Assembly: GCF_018224615.1 (NCBI RefSeq)
Contig: NZ_JAGTUK010000001.1
Span: forward strand, 682,001-746,000
Direction of reading: 5' to 3'
Length of the DNA: 64,000 bases
DNA from: Microbacterium paraoxydans
Lineage (GTDB): Bacteria > Actinomycetota > Actinomycetes > Actinomycetales > Microbacteriaceae
Position numbers and translations under genes: made by a program. The notes under the pieces are model-generated. The model saw nothing but the letters and a program-made list of their open reading frames with translations, did not search any database and had not been told where the DNA came from. How positions within the stretch are numbered: the first letter of the stretch is position 1; each line of letters starts with the position of its first letter. Below are positions 8,474 to 15,909 of this stretch, piece by piece.

Positions 8474-9214
8474 TCAGCGGGCCGCGAGCCACTCCGCGAA
8501 GGTCTGCGTGCCGCGGTCCGCGTCGGGCCCCGGCAGCGCGTCGCCGGCCCGCATGCCCTTCATCTGCGGACCGGGCACGTCGAGCGCGGGAACCCACCCG
8601 CGATAGCCTTCGTGCCGGGCGAATGCGCGGATCATGTCGGCCAGCTGCTCCTCCCGTGGCCCGGCGAAATCGGTCGCGCGACCCCGCGGCTCCCCGGCGG
8701 CGAGCACCGCGAGACGCCGGCCCACCTCGCGGGCGGCCACCGGTTGCGTGCGCGCACGCGGCGCGACGTGCAGCGGGCCGAGCTTCGCGCGGGCGAACAT
8801 CTGTTCCGCGAACTCGTGGAACTGGGTGGCGCGCTGGATGGTCCACGGCACGCGGGACGCGGCGACCACCTTCTCCTGCGCGACCTTGCCGGCGTAGTAG
8901 TCGTAGGGGATGCGGTCGATGCCGACGATCGACAGCAACACCACGTGCCGCACGCGCGCGTCCGCCGCGGCCGCGACGAGGTTGCCGGTCGCGGCGGTGA
9001 AGAACTCGATCGCCGCGCTCGCCTTCAGCGTCTCGATGCTCGCGACGTCGATCACCGCGTCCGCGCCGTCCAGCGCCTCCGCCAGGCCGACCCCGCTCAC
9101 CAGGTCGACGCCGGTCGAGCGGCTGAGCACCACGGCGTCGTGTCCCACCGCCCGCACCGCGTCCACGGTGTGCCTGCCCACGACCCCGGTGCCACCGGCG
9201 ACAGCGATTCTCAT
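8474..9214 (-). CDS. SDR-type NAD(P)-binding oxidoreductase (NmrA-like)
   Basis: This 246-residue protein starts with the Rossmann signature MRIAVAGGTGVVGRH and has an atypical short-chain dehydrogenase layout: VIDVASIET, then VRHVVLLSIVGIDRIPYDYY containing the Tyr of the active-site region, and TQFHEF typical of NmrA-like/NAD(P)H-binding proteins. AAGGAG 8 nt upstream supports ATG 9214. It is divergent from an ECF41 sigma factor and has a sequence matching the ECF41 promoter consensus upstream. ECF41 sigma factors typically drive one linked carboxymuconolactone decarboxylase/oxidoreductase/epimerase gene, so this is very probably the sigma target. The substrate is unknown. Confidence 0.85.
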   Translation of the reverse strand: MRIAVAGGTGVVGRHTVDAVRAVGHDAVVLSRSTGVDLVSGVGLAEALDGADAVIDVASIETLKASAAIEFFTAATGNLVAAAADARVRHVVLLSIVGIDRIPYDYYAGKVAQEKVVAASRVPWTIQRATQFHEFAEQMFARAKLGPLHVAPRARTQPVAAREVGRRLAVLAAGEPRGRATDFAGPREEQLADMIRAFARHEGYRGWVPALDVPGPQMKGMRAGDALPGPDADRGTQTFAEWLAAR

Positions 9215-9254
9215 GCGTGCGTTCTCCTTCGTCTCGGGATGGTCCTGCCTCTTC

Positions 9255-9281
9255 GACGATGCAGCCCGCCGGAATGTGAGG
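9255..9281 (-). promoter_or_regulatory. Candidate ECF41 sigma-factor promoter for the SDR gene
   Basis: Read on the minus strand, CCTCACA (9281-9275) is followed by exactly 16 nt and CGTC (9258-9255). The published ECF41 target consensus is TGTCACA-N16-CGTC, so the -35 matches 5 of 7 and the -10 and spacer match fully. It lies about 40 bp before the SDR start codon, giving a short leader that contains the Shine-Dalgarno sequence. Confidence 0.6.
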
Positions 9282-9337
9282 CGATCGGTGAGATCCGCGG
9301 TGTCGGTCCGTGCGCCGCAGGGCCAGGATAGGAGGCG

Positions 9338-10219
9338 ATGGACGATCTCGACCCCACCGGATCCGAACGCCGCACCCTCTTGGCGCTCGCATACCGCATG
9401 CTCGGGACGGTCGCCGACGCCGAGGACGCGGTGCAGGAGACGTACGCGCGCTGGTACCGCCTGGCGCCCGCGGAGCGCGCGGCGATCGTCAACCCGGCGG
9501 CGTGGATGACCAGGGTCGCGGGGCGCATCTGCCTCGACGTGCTCGGATCCGCACGGGCGCGCCGCGAGACGTATGTCGGCCCCTGGCTTCCGGAGCCCGT
9601 GCCGCACGGCTCTCCGTTCGCGGCACCCCCGCACCCGGACCCGCTCGACCGGGTGACGCTCGACGAGTCCGTTGGCCTGGCCCTGCTCGTGGTGCTCGAG
9701 TCGCTCACGCCGGCCGAGCGCGTGGCCTTCGTGCTGCACGACGTGTTCGGCGTGCCGTTCGCGGAGATCGCCGAGACGGTCGGTCGCACGCCCGCCGCCG
9801 TGCGACAGCTCGCCTCGCAGGGGCGTCGTCGCGTGCGGGCGGGTCGGGCCGGGGTGGCCGACCGGGGGCAGCACGATGCGGTAGTGCGGGCGTTCCTCGG
9901 AGCCGCGGACACGGGCGACCTCGACCGGCTCGTAGCGCTGCTGGACCCGGACGTGGTGCTCCGCTCCGACGCCGGTGGCAGGAAGAGCGCGGCGCTGCGT
10001 CCCGTGGCGGGCGCCGACCACGTGGCACGGTTCGTGCTCGGCATCGCGCGCCGCAACCCGGAGGCCGAGGTCGCCCTCGCCCCTGCGCCCGACGGCCTCG
10101 CACTGCTCGCGACGCTCGACGGGGAGGCGGATGCGGTGTTCTCGTTCGTCGTGCGCGGCGGACGGATCGCCGAGGTGTTCGCGGTGCGCAACCCCGAGAA
10201 GCTGACGCAGTGGCGATGA
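9338..10219 (+). CDS. sigJ: ECF41-type RNA polymerase sigma factor with SnoaL-like C-terminal domain
   Basis: This 293-residue sigma factor has region 2 at residues 12-75 (LAYRMLGTVADAEDAVQETY), region 4 around residues 105-165, and a fused SnoaL-like C-terminal domain that in ECF41 proteins replaces a separate anti-sigma factor. The linker motif WLPEP (residues 85-89), a DAGGR variant of DGGGK, and the C-terminal NPEKL are the ECF41 fingerprints. It probably transcribes the divergent SDR gene through the motif at 9255-9281. ATG 9338 follows AGGAGG very closely (2 nt), so the mRNA may start at or near the ATG. The triggering signal of this group is unknown. Confidence 0.9.
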   Translation: MDDLDPTGSERRTLLALAYRMLGTVADAEDAVQETYARWYRLAPAERAAIVNPAAWMTRVAGRICLDVLGSARARRETYVGPWLPEPVPHGSPFAAPPHPDPLDRVTLDESVGLALLVVLESLTPAERVAFVLHDVFGVPFAEIAETVGRTPAAVRQLASQGRRRVRAGRAGVADRGQHDAVVRAFLGAADTGDLDRLVALLDPDVVLRSDAGGRKSAALRPVAGADHVARFVLGIARRNPEAEVALAPAPDGLALLATLDGEADAVFSFVVRGGRIAEVFAVRNPEKLTQWR

Positions 10220-10244
10220 CCGCGCGGTCGCTAGCATGACGAGG

Positions 10245-11585
10245 GTGTCGACCCCCACCGTGCGTCCCGGCATCGCCGAGCGCCTCGCCCGCATGATCCG
10301 CGTTCCCACCGTCTCGGCGGAGCTGGAGGAGCGCGGGCTCGCGCCGTTCGACGAGTTCGCCGCCCTGATCGCCGAGCTGTATCCGCGCACGCACGCAGAG
10401 CTCACGCTCGAGCGCCATACCGACCTCGGTCTGCTGTTCCACTGGGCGGGCACGGGAGCCGCCGCCGACGGTCCCGTCGTGCTCATGGCGCACTACGACG
10501 TGGTCCCGGTCGACGAGAGTGACGCCTGGACGCACCCGCCCTTCGCGGGCGTGATCGCCGACGGGTCGGTGCACGGTCGCGGCGCCCTCGACGACAAGGG
10601 ACCCCTGATCGTGGTGCTGGAGGCGGTGGAGAACCTCCTGGCCGACGGTTTCCGTCCGCCCCGCGACGTGTATCTGTCGTTCGGCGGCAACGAGGAGACG
10701 TACGGCCGGGCGGCCGAGGAGATCGCACGGGTGCTGCGCGACCGCGGCATCGTGCCGTGGCTCGTGATCGACGAGGGCGGGGCCGTGGTGGCTGCGCCTC
10801 TGCCCTTCGTGCCCGGCCGTGCCGCCGTGATCGGGGTCGGCGAGAAGGGCGTCATGACGCTGCGGCTGACGGCGCGCGGCGACGGCGGGCACGCGTCCGC
10901 CCCGCCGGCGCTCACCGCCGTGCGTCGCGTGGCCCGCGCGGTCGACCGCCTCGGGCCTGGCACGTTCCGGCCGCGCGCCTCGACCGCGGTGCTGCGGATG
11001 CTCGGGGTCCTCGCGACGCAGACGCCCGGGCCCGCGCGTCACCTCCTGCGGCTGCTCGCCGCCGCGCCCCCGCTCACTGCACGGCTCTTCGCGGCGCTCG
11101 GCGGGGAGCCCGCGGCACTCGTCCGCACCACGGTCGCGCCCACCATGCAGTCGGGCGGGACCGCCGCGAACGTGCTTCCCTCGCAGGCGTCGGCCACGGT
11201 GAACCTGCGCATCGCGCTCGGGGAGACCACGCAGCAGACCGTGTACCGCGTGCGTCGGCGGGTGCGCGACCCGCTCGTGTCGGTCGAGGTGCTGGAGGCC
11301 AGCGAGCCGTCGCCGGAGTCATCGACCGGCAACGCGCAGTTCGCCCTGCTGGCGGCCGCACTCGAGGTCTCGCATCCCGGTGTCCCCGCGGTGCCCTACG
11401 TGATGATGGCGGCGACGGACTCGCGCCACTTCCACCGCTTCGCGCCCGCCGTGTACCGCTTCGCGCCGCTCGACATGTCGAACGCCCAGCGGGCGTCGAT
11501 CCACGGCGTCGACGAGAGCGTGGAGATCGCCGCGCTGGAGCGGGGGGAGCGATTCCATCGCGCGCTGCTGGAACGGCTAGGGTGA
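10245..11585 (+). CDS. M20-family metallopeptidase/deacylase
   Basis: This 446-residue protein has the M20 metal-binding set in order: MAHYDVVPVD (His and catalytic Asp), GRGALDDKG (bridging Asp), GGNEETYG (catalytic Glu plus metal Glu), and late DSRHFHRF and IHGVDE segments; a lid domain lies between with GDGGHASAPP. It likely hydrolyses a dipeptide or N-acyl amino acid in the cytosol. An ATG at 10236 is in frame, but TAGCAT (10232-10237) overlaps that codon and sits 7 nt before GTG 10245, the spacing of leaderless actinobacterial genes, so GTG is preferred. It follows the sigma gene by 25 bp. Confidence 0.85.
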   Translation: MSTPTVRPGIAERLARMIRVPTVSAELEERGLAPFDEFAALIAELYPRTHAELTLERHTDLGLLFHWAGTGAAADGPVVLMAHYDVVPVDESDAWTHPPFAGVIADGSVHGRGALDDKGPLIVVLEAVENLLADGFRPPRDVYLSFGGNEETYGRAAEEIARVLRDRGIVPWLVIDEGGAVVAAPLPFVPGRAAVIGVGEKGVMTLRLTARGDGGHASAPPALTAVRRVARAVDRLGPGTFRPRASTAVLRMLGVLATQTPGPARHLLRLLAAAPPLTARLFAALGGEPAALVRTTVAPTMQSGGTAANVLPSQASATVNLRIALGETTQQTVYRVRRRVRDPLVSVEVLEASEPSPESSTGNAQFALLAAALEVSHPGVPAVPYVMMAATDSRHFHRFAPAVYRFAPLDMSNAQRASIHGVDESVEIAALERGERFHRALLERLG

Positions 11586-11639
11586 TCTCACCCCACCGGG
11601 GACTCGTCCCCGCACCCGACATCTGAAGCAGGAGACGCG

Positions 11640-13103
11640 ATGACGCGCACCGGCACTCTGGGCACCCTGGCCGTGGTCGTCGGCTTCCTCGCCTTCGTCG
11701 AGTTCACCAGCGGCGTCCTGCAGGGCTACTACACGCCGATGCTCAGCGACATCGCCCGCCACCTGGGCATCCACGACGCAGACGTGAACTGGCTCGAGGG
11801 GTCGCAGCTGATGCTGTCGGCGCTGGTCGTCCCGGCGTTCGCGAAGCTGGGCGACATGCTCGGCCACAAGCGGATGCTCCTGATCTCGACCGCCGTGACC
11901 GCCGCCGCCGCGCTCGTCCTGCCCTTCACCGACTCGTTCGCGGTGTTCCTGCTCGCGTGGTCGCTCATGGGCTTCTACGTGGTGTGGCTCCCGCTGGAGA
12001 TCGCGCTCATCTGGTCGCGCTCGCGGCGTCTGGCCGGGCGATCGGCGGTCACGGCGAAGGCCGCGGGCCTGCTGGTCGCGGCGCTCGAGGGCGGTGCGAT
12101 CATCGGTGCGCTCGTCGGTGGCGCGCTGATCGACGTGCTGCCGCTGACCGTGGTGCTGCTGGTGCCCGCCGTGCTCATCGTGGTGTGCTTCTTCGTGATC
12201 CTGTTCGGTGTGCGGGAGTCGCCGGAGCCGACCGGCGGCGTGTTCGACACGGTCGGACTGGTGCTGATCTCGCTCGCGCTGCTGTGCTTCACGGGCGGGC
12301 TGAGCCTGCTGCGCCTCGAGGGCGGCCTCGTCAACCCGTGGTCGTGGGCGGTCGTGGTGCTGGGGCTGCTGCTGGTGCTGCCGTTCGTGCGGTGGGAGCT
12401 GCGCTGCGAGGATCCCCTGATCGACGTGCGCATGTTCCGTTCGCCGGCACTCGGGCCCGTGTTCCTCACGGCGGGACTGTTCGGCGTGAGCGTGCTGGGG
12501 GCGCAGGCGCCGCTGTCGACCTTCGCTCGCACCGACCCCGAGGTGTACGGCTACGGCCTGGGCACGAGCGGGTTCGCGACCTCGCTGATCATCGGGGTGT
12601 ACCTGATCGCGATGATCGCGGGCGCGCTGCTGTTCCCCGTCGTGGCGCGGTGGGCGTCTCCGCGGCTCACGCTGATGGGAGCCTCGGTGCTGGTCGGCAT
12701 CGGATTCCTGCTGTTCCTGCCGTTCCACGACGCCTACGGCCAGGTGATCGCCAACATGGTGGTGGTCGGTGTCGGGTCGGGGGCCCTGGTGGCCGCGCTC
12801 CCGGCGGCGGCGGCCTCGGCGGCTCCCGCCACGCAGACCGGAGTCGCGACCGGGCTCACCAACTCCGTGAAGACCGTGGGCGGCGCGATCGCCTCGTGCG
12901 TCTTCGGCATCGCGCTGCTGCACGGCGTCGCGAGCGGCGCGGGTGGTGTGGCCGAGGGCACGGCGGGGTCGCTCGCGGGCTACGTCACGGTGTGGGTCGT
13001 GTGCGGTGTGACCGCGCTCGCCGCGGCCGCCCTGCTCGTGTTCGTTCCGAAGGCGGCGTTCACCGATCGTGCGGTCGAGACGGAGGCGGCACCGGTCGTC
13101 TGA
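11640..13103 (+). CDS. MFS transporter, DHA2-like 14-TM drug exporter
   Basis: This 487-residue hydrophobic protein shows about 14 membrane segments, as in the DHA2 group of the major facilitator superfamily, proton-driven exporters of drugs and other small molecules. The segment KLGDMLGHKRMLL after the second helix is the conserved motif A loop, and the glycine/alanine-rich fifth helix has the exporter pattern. AGGAGA 4 nt upstream supports ATG 11640. It follows the M20 peptidase by 54 bp and could be co-transcribed. No regulator gene adjoins it, so the substrate cannot be inferred. Confidence 0.88.
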   Translation: MTRTGTLGTLAVVVGFLAFVEFTSGVLQGYYTPMLSDIARHLGIHDADVNWLEGSQLMLSALVVPAFAKLGDMLGHKRMLLISTAVTAAAALVLPFTDSFAVFLLAWSLMGFYVVWLPLEIALIWSRSRRLAGRSAVTAKAAGLLVAALEGGAIIGALVGGALIDVLPLTVVLLVPAVLIVVCFFVILFGVRESPEPTGGVFDTVGLVLISLALLCFTGGLSLLRLEGGLVNPWSWAVVVLGLLLVLPFVRWELRCEDPLIDVRMFRSPALGPVFLTAGLFGVSVLGAQAPLSTFARTDPEVYGYGLGTSGFATSLIIGVYLIAMIAGALLFPVVARWASPRLTLMGASVLVGIGFLLFLPFHDAYGQVIANMVVVGVGSGALVAALPAAAASAAPATQTGVATGLTNSVKTVGGAIASCVFGIALLHGVASGAGGVAEGTAGSLAGYVTVWVVCGVTALAAAALLVFVPKAAFTDRAVETEAAPVV

Positions 13104-13130
13104 GCATCGGACGCGGCGCGATCGCGTGGG

Positions 13131-13421
13131 TCAGGCGTCGCGGTCGAGTCCGAACGTGCGCTTCACGAGCGCCTGCACGTCGCGGTCGAGTCCGTCGATG
13201 CGGGTGTGCACGGCGTCGAACCGGGCATCGACCGCGTCGAACCGGGCGTCGACCGTCGCGAAGCGGGCGTCGACCGCGTCGAAGCGGCCGTTCATCTCGT
13301 TGCGGAGCCCGCCCACCTCGCTGCGGAGCACGCGGACGAACATCGTCGAGACCACGGTAAGCGTGCCGCACATCAGGGCCGTGAACGCGCCGATCATCGT
13401 CCAGATCTGTGCCGCATCCAT
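13131..13421 (-). CDS. Small membrane-anchored coiled-coil protein
   Basis: This 96-residue protein has one N-terminal hydrophobic helix (IWTMIGAFTALMCGTLTVVS) followed by a long heptad coiled coil. Four nearly identical 7-residue units of the type RFDAVDA are encoded by 21-bp DNA repeats (13211-13294). It should sit in the membrane with a cytoplasmic coiled-coil tail. An ATG at 13430 is in frame, but AGGAG directly abuts it; the ATG at 13421 has the same AGGAG at 9 nt, so the shorter start is chosen. No function is known; similar proteins with a helix plus DxxDxR heptads are common hypotheticals. Confidence 0.7.
   Translation of the reverse strand: MDAAQIWTMIGAFTALMCGTLTVVSTMFVRVLRSEVGGLRNEMNGRFDAVDARFATVDARFDAVDARFDAVHTRIDGLDRDVQALVKRTFGLDRDA
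13211..13294. repeat. Four tandem 21-bp repeats inside the coiled-coil gene
   Basis: Units begin at 13211, 13232, 13253 and 13274. Each is a variant of CCGCGTCGAACCGGGCGTCG, and each encodes one heptad of the coiled coil on the minus strand. The repeat is coding and in phase, so copy-number change would lengthen or shorten the coil without a frameshift. Confidence 0.75.
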
Positions 13422-13562
13422 CGATTCCATCTCCTCATCGTCGCACCGGAGCCTTCACCCTGCCAGCATCCTGGTGCCGCGGCCGGCCAGGTCCGCGGGA
13501 ACCGCGGATCGCTTACTGCGGCGCCCGGCGGTGCAGGGGGGAGTGGCTGCGCGACGTCGAGG

Positions 13563-13964
13563 TCAGGCGTCCTTGGGCGGGTTGTACATGAACTCGACCC
13601 GGATGCCGTCGGCGTCCTCGACGAACGAGGCGTAATAGCGCGCGGAGTAGCGCGGATACTCCTTGGGTTCGCGCACCGCGGTCCACCCGGCGTCGAGCGC
13701 GAGCGCGTGGAAGCGGTCGACCTCGGCGCGCGACGGCATCGCGAACGCGAGGTGCTGCCACCCGATGCGTCCGTGCCGGTGCGGCTCGGAGTCCTCGTCC
13801 CATGTGTAGAGGATGATTTCGGTCTCGTCGCCGTTGTGCCACGAGACGGAGTGGTCGTCCTCGCCGCCGGGCTCGTAGCCGAGTGCGGTCAGGACGGGGT
13901 GGAACTGCGCCCGTCCGCGTTCGAGGTCGCCGACGGTGATGCCGAGGTGATCGAGAAGCGCCAT
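13563..13964 (-). CDS. VOC-family protein (glyoxalase-like)
   Basis: This 133-residue single-domain vicinal oxygen chelate protein starts LDHLGITVGDLERGRAQF, typical of glyoxalase/dioxygenase-like modules. Candidate metal ligands are His in LDHLGITV, His in WQHLAFAM and Glu in IRVEFMYNP, which fits a metal-dependent enzyme. It is not closely similar to the VOC protein at 7974. CAGACT lies 6 nt before the ATG, suggesting a leaderless transcript starting near 13964. It is downstream of the siderophore-interacting gene on the same strand but 31 bp away with its own apparent promoter. Confidence 0.82.
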   Translation of the reverse strand: MALLDHLGITVGDLERGRAQFHPVLTALGYEPGGEDDHSVSWHNGDETEIILYTWDEDSEPHRHGRIGWQHLAFAMPSRAEVDRFHALALDAGWTAVREPKEYPRYSARYYASFVEDADGIRVEFMYNPPKDA

Positions 13965-13995
13965 GGCCCCAGTCTGTCAGTGCGGCCCGGGCGTG

Positions 13996-14763
13996 TCAGT
14001 GCGGCGCGTGGTACTCGGCCTCGCCGCGCTTCCAGTAGCCCTTCACGACCGCGTTCGCGGTGTCGACGCCCCAGCGCTCCAGCAGTGCCCGCCCCGGCTT
14101 GACGATCGACTGCTCGGCGGCGATGAACACGAAGGGGTCGGCGCCCACGAGGTCGTCGGCCGCGAGGGACTCGAGGAAGGCGATCAGCGCCGATCCGGAT
14201 GGTTCGTCGCCGCGGTGGAGCCACTGCACCGGGACGGGGGCGGCGATGTCGACCTCGCCGCTGGAGGCGACGGTCTCGACCACGATGCGGGCCGGTGCGC
14301 CGGTCGGGATCAGCGCGGCGAAGCGGCGGATCGCCGGGATCGCGGTCTCGTCACCCACCAGCAGCCAGGACCCGGGGGTGCCGGTGACGACGGCGGCGCC
14401 GCGCGGTCCCCCCACGCCGATCTCGGATCCGAGCGGCGCGTGGGCGGCCCACGGCGCCGCGACCCCCTGGTCGCCGTGCACCGCGAACTCGACGTCGAGC
14501 CAGTCCTCGCCCCAGGCGAGCGGCGTGTACTCGCGGCTGGGTGCGGCGCGCAGCTCCTCGACGGAACCCACAGGGCCGTCCGGGAAGAACAGGCGCATGT
14601 GGTCGTCGGCGCCGGGGGAGTCGAAGCCGGCGAGGTCGGGGCCGCTGAGGCGCACGCGCACGTAGTCCGGAGCCAGCCATTCGCGCGCGGTCAGGGTGAC
14701 GGTGCGGAAGCGCAGCTCGAGGCCGCGACGCTCGATCGTGAAGCCGGATTTCGTCTCGCTCAT
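13996..14763 (-). CDS. Siderophore-interacting protein (FAD-dependent ferric reductase, ViuB-like)
   Basis: This 255-residue protein is of the SIP family, cytosolic flavoproteins that reduce and release iron from imported ferric siderophores. The flavin-binding RxYT motif is present as SREYTPL near residue 77, preceded by DDHMRLFFPDG; the C-terminal half holds the NAD(P)H-binding part (WLLVGDETAIPAIRR). It is divergent from a siderophore ABC importer, and the shared gap has a DtxR box. There is no Shine-Dalgarno sequence; TAGCCT (14775-14770, minus strand) lies 6 nt before the ATG, so the mRNA is probably leaderless and the box covers its -10 and start site. Iron repression is expected. Confidence 0.92.
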   Translation of the reverse strand: MSETKSGFTIERRGLELRFRTVTLTAREWLAPDYVRVRLSGPDLAGFDSPGADDHMRLFFPDGPVGSVEELRAAPSREYTPLAWGEDWLDVEFAVHGDQGVAAPWAAHAPLGSEIGVGGPRGAAVVTGTPGSWLLVGDETAIPAIRRFAALIPTGAPARIVVETVASSGEVDIAAPVPVQWLHRGDEPSGSALIAFLESLAADDLVGADPFVFIAAEQSIVKPGRALLERWGVDTANAVVKGYWKRGEAEYHAPH

Positions 14764-14781
14764 AAAGTAAGGCTAACCTAA
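14763..14781. promoter_or_regulatory. DtxR/IdeR iron box with two divergent -10 elements
   Basis: The 19-mer TAAAGTAAGGCTAACCTAA matches the DtxR/IdeR consensus TTAGGTTAGGCTAACCTAA at 15 of 19 positions. It contains TAGCCT on the minus strand (14775-14770, 6 nt before the siderophore-interacting start) and TAACCT on the plus strand (14774-14779, for the ABC importer). One Fe-bound dimer pair could therefore shut off both directions. Confidence 0.82.
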
Positions 14782-14863
14782 AAACCGAGGCGGTCGGTTC
14801 GTCCTGATCCGCCTGACCGGCGCCCTCGAGTGCGCGACCATCCCGCAGAACAGGAGTCTCTCC

Positions 14864-15859
14864 ATGTCCGTGCCCAGAACCCTCACCGTCACCAGCGTCG
14901 CCCTGGTCGGCCTGCTCGCGCTCTCCGGCTGCGCCACCGGCGCCGACGCCGAACCCGAGGAAACCACCGCCTCGTCCGGCACCGTGACCATCGAGGACAA
15001 CACGGGCGAACACGAGATCTCCACGCCGCCCGCATCGGTCGTCGCCCTCGACAACCGCACGTTCCAGACCCTGTCCGACTGGGGTGTCGAGCTCTCCGCC
15101 GGCGCGGTCTCGCTCATGCCGGAGACCGTGGGTTACGCCACCGACGACAGCATCGTCGACATCGGCCTGCACACCGAGCCCGACCTGGAGGCCATCGTCG
15201 CGGCCGACCCCGACCTCATCATCAGCGGTCAGCGCTTCACACAGCACAACGCCGCGATCGCCGAGCTCGTCCCCGACGCCACGATCATCGACCTCGAGCC
15301 CCGCGAGGGCGAGGCGTTCGACGCCGAGCTCAAGCGTCAGACCACGGTCCTCGGCGAGATCTTCGGCAAGCAGGACGAGGCGCAGAAGCTGGTCGACGAG
15401 TTCGATGCCGCGGTCGAGCGGGCGAAGGCCGCGTACGACGACACCGACACCGTCATGGCCGTCAACACCTCGGGTGGTCAGATCGGCTACCTCGCCCCGA
15501 CCGTCGGCCGCTCCCTCGGCCCGATCTACGACATCCTCGGCCTCACGCCGGCGCTCGAGGTCGACGACGCGACCGACGACCACCAGGGCGATGAGATCTC
15601 GGTCGAGGCGATCGCCGCGTCCAACCCCCACTGGATCCTGGTGCTCGACCGCGACGCCGTGTTCGCGGCCGAGACGCCCGACTACGTGCAGGCCGCCGAG
15701 ATCCTGGAGAGCTCCGAGGCGCTCGCCGGCGTCACCGCGGTCAAGGACGGGCAGATCGTCTACATGCCCACCGACACGTACCTGAACGAGAGCATCCAGA
15801 CGTACACCGCGTTCCTGAACGACCTCGCCGACGCGCTCGAGAAGAGCGCAGACAAGTAA
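14864..15859 (+). CDS. Siderophore ABC importer, substrate-binding lipoprotein
   Basis: This 331-residue protein of the FatB/CeuE-like periplasmic-binding family has a signal peptide ending in the lipobox LSGC at about residues 21-24, so it is an outer-leaflet lipoprotein. The two lobes appear as VVALDNRTFQTLSDWGV and ILGLTPALEVDDA segments joined by a long helix. It captures ferric siderophores and delivers them to the permease pair encoded next. AGGAG lies 8 nt before the ATG, with a leader of roughly 78 nt if transcription starts at the TAACCT promoter in the DtxR box. A strong hairpin follows the gene, which may set higher expression of this subunit. Confidence 0.93.
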   Translation: MSVPRTLTVTSVALVGLLALSGCATGADAEPEETTASSGTVTIEDNTGEHEISTPPASVVALDNRTFQTLSDWGVELSAGAVSLMPETVGYATDDSIVDIGLHTEPDLEAIVAADPDLIISGQRFTQHNAAIAELVPDATIIDLEPREGEAFDAELKRQTTVLGEIFGKQDEAQKLVDEFDAAVERAKAAYDDTDTVMAVNTSGGQIGYLAPTVGRSLGPIYDILGLTPALEVDDATDDHQGDEISVEAIAASNPHWILVLDRDAVFAAETPDYVQAAEILESSEALAGVTAVKDGQIVYMPTDTYLNESIQTYTAFLNDLADALEKSADK

Positions 15860-15868
15860 GGGCTGCGC

Positions 15869-15896
15869 GGCGGCACCCGTCCGGACGGGTGCCGCC
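15869..15896. terminator. Perfect 14-bp palindrome between binding-protein and permease genes
   Basis: Two perfect 14-nt arms (GGCGGCACCCGTCC and its reverse complement) meet without a spacer, giving a very stable hairpin with a small effective loop. There is no T-run, so it is more likely an mRNA-stabilising or partial termination element than a full terminator. It covers the alternative GTG at 15889, which argues that the permease starts at ATG 15910. Confidence 0.65.
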
Positions 15897-15909
15897 GCCG
15901 GCATTCCCC

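Noticed and set aside
13211..13294. Tandem repeats as a CRISPR-like array
   Set aside because: Units are contiguous with no spacers and encode a heptad coiled coil.
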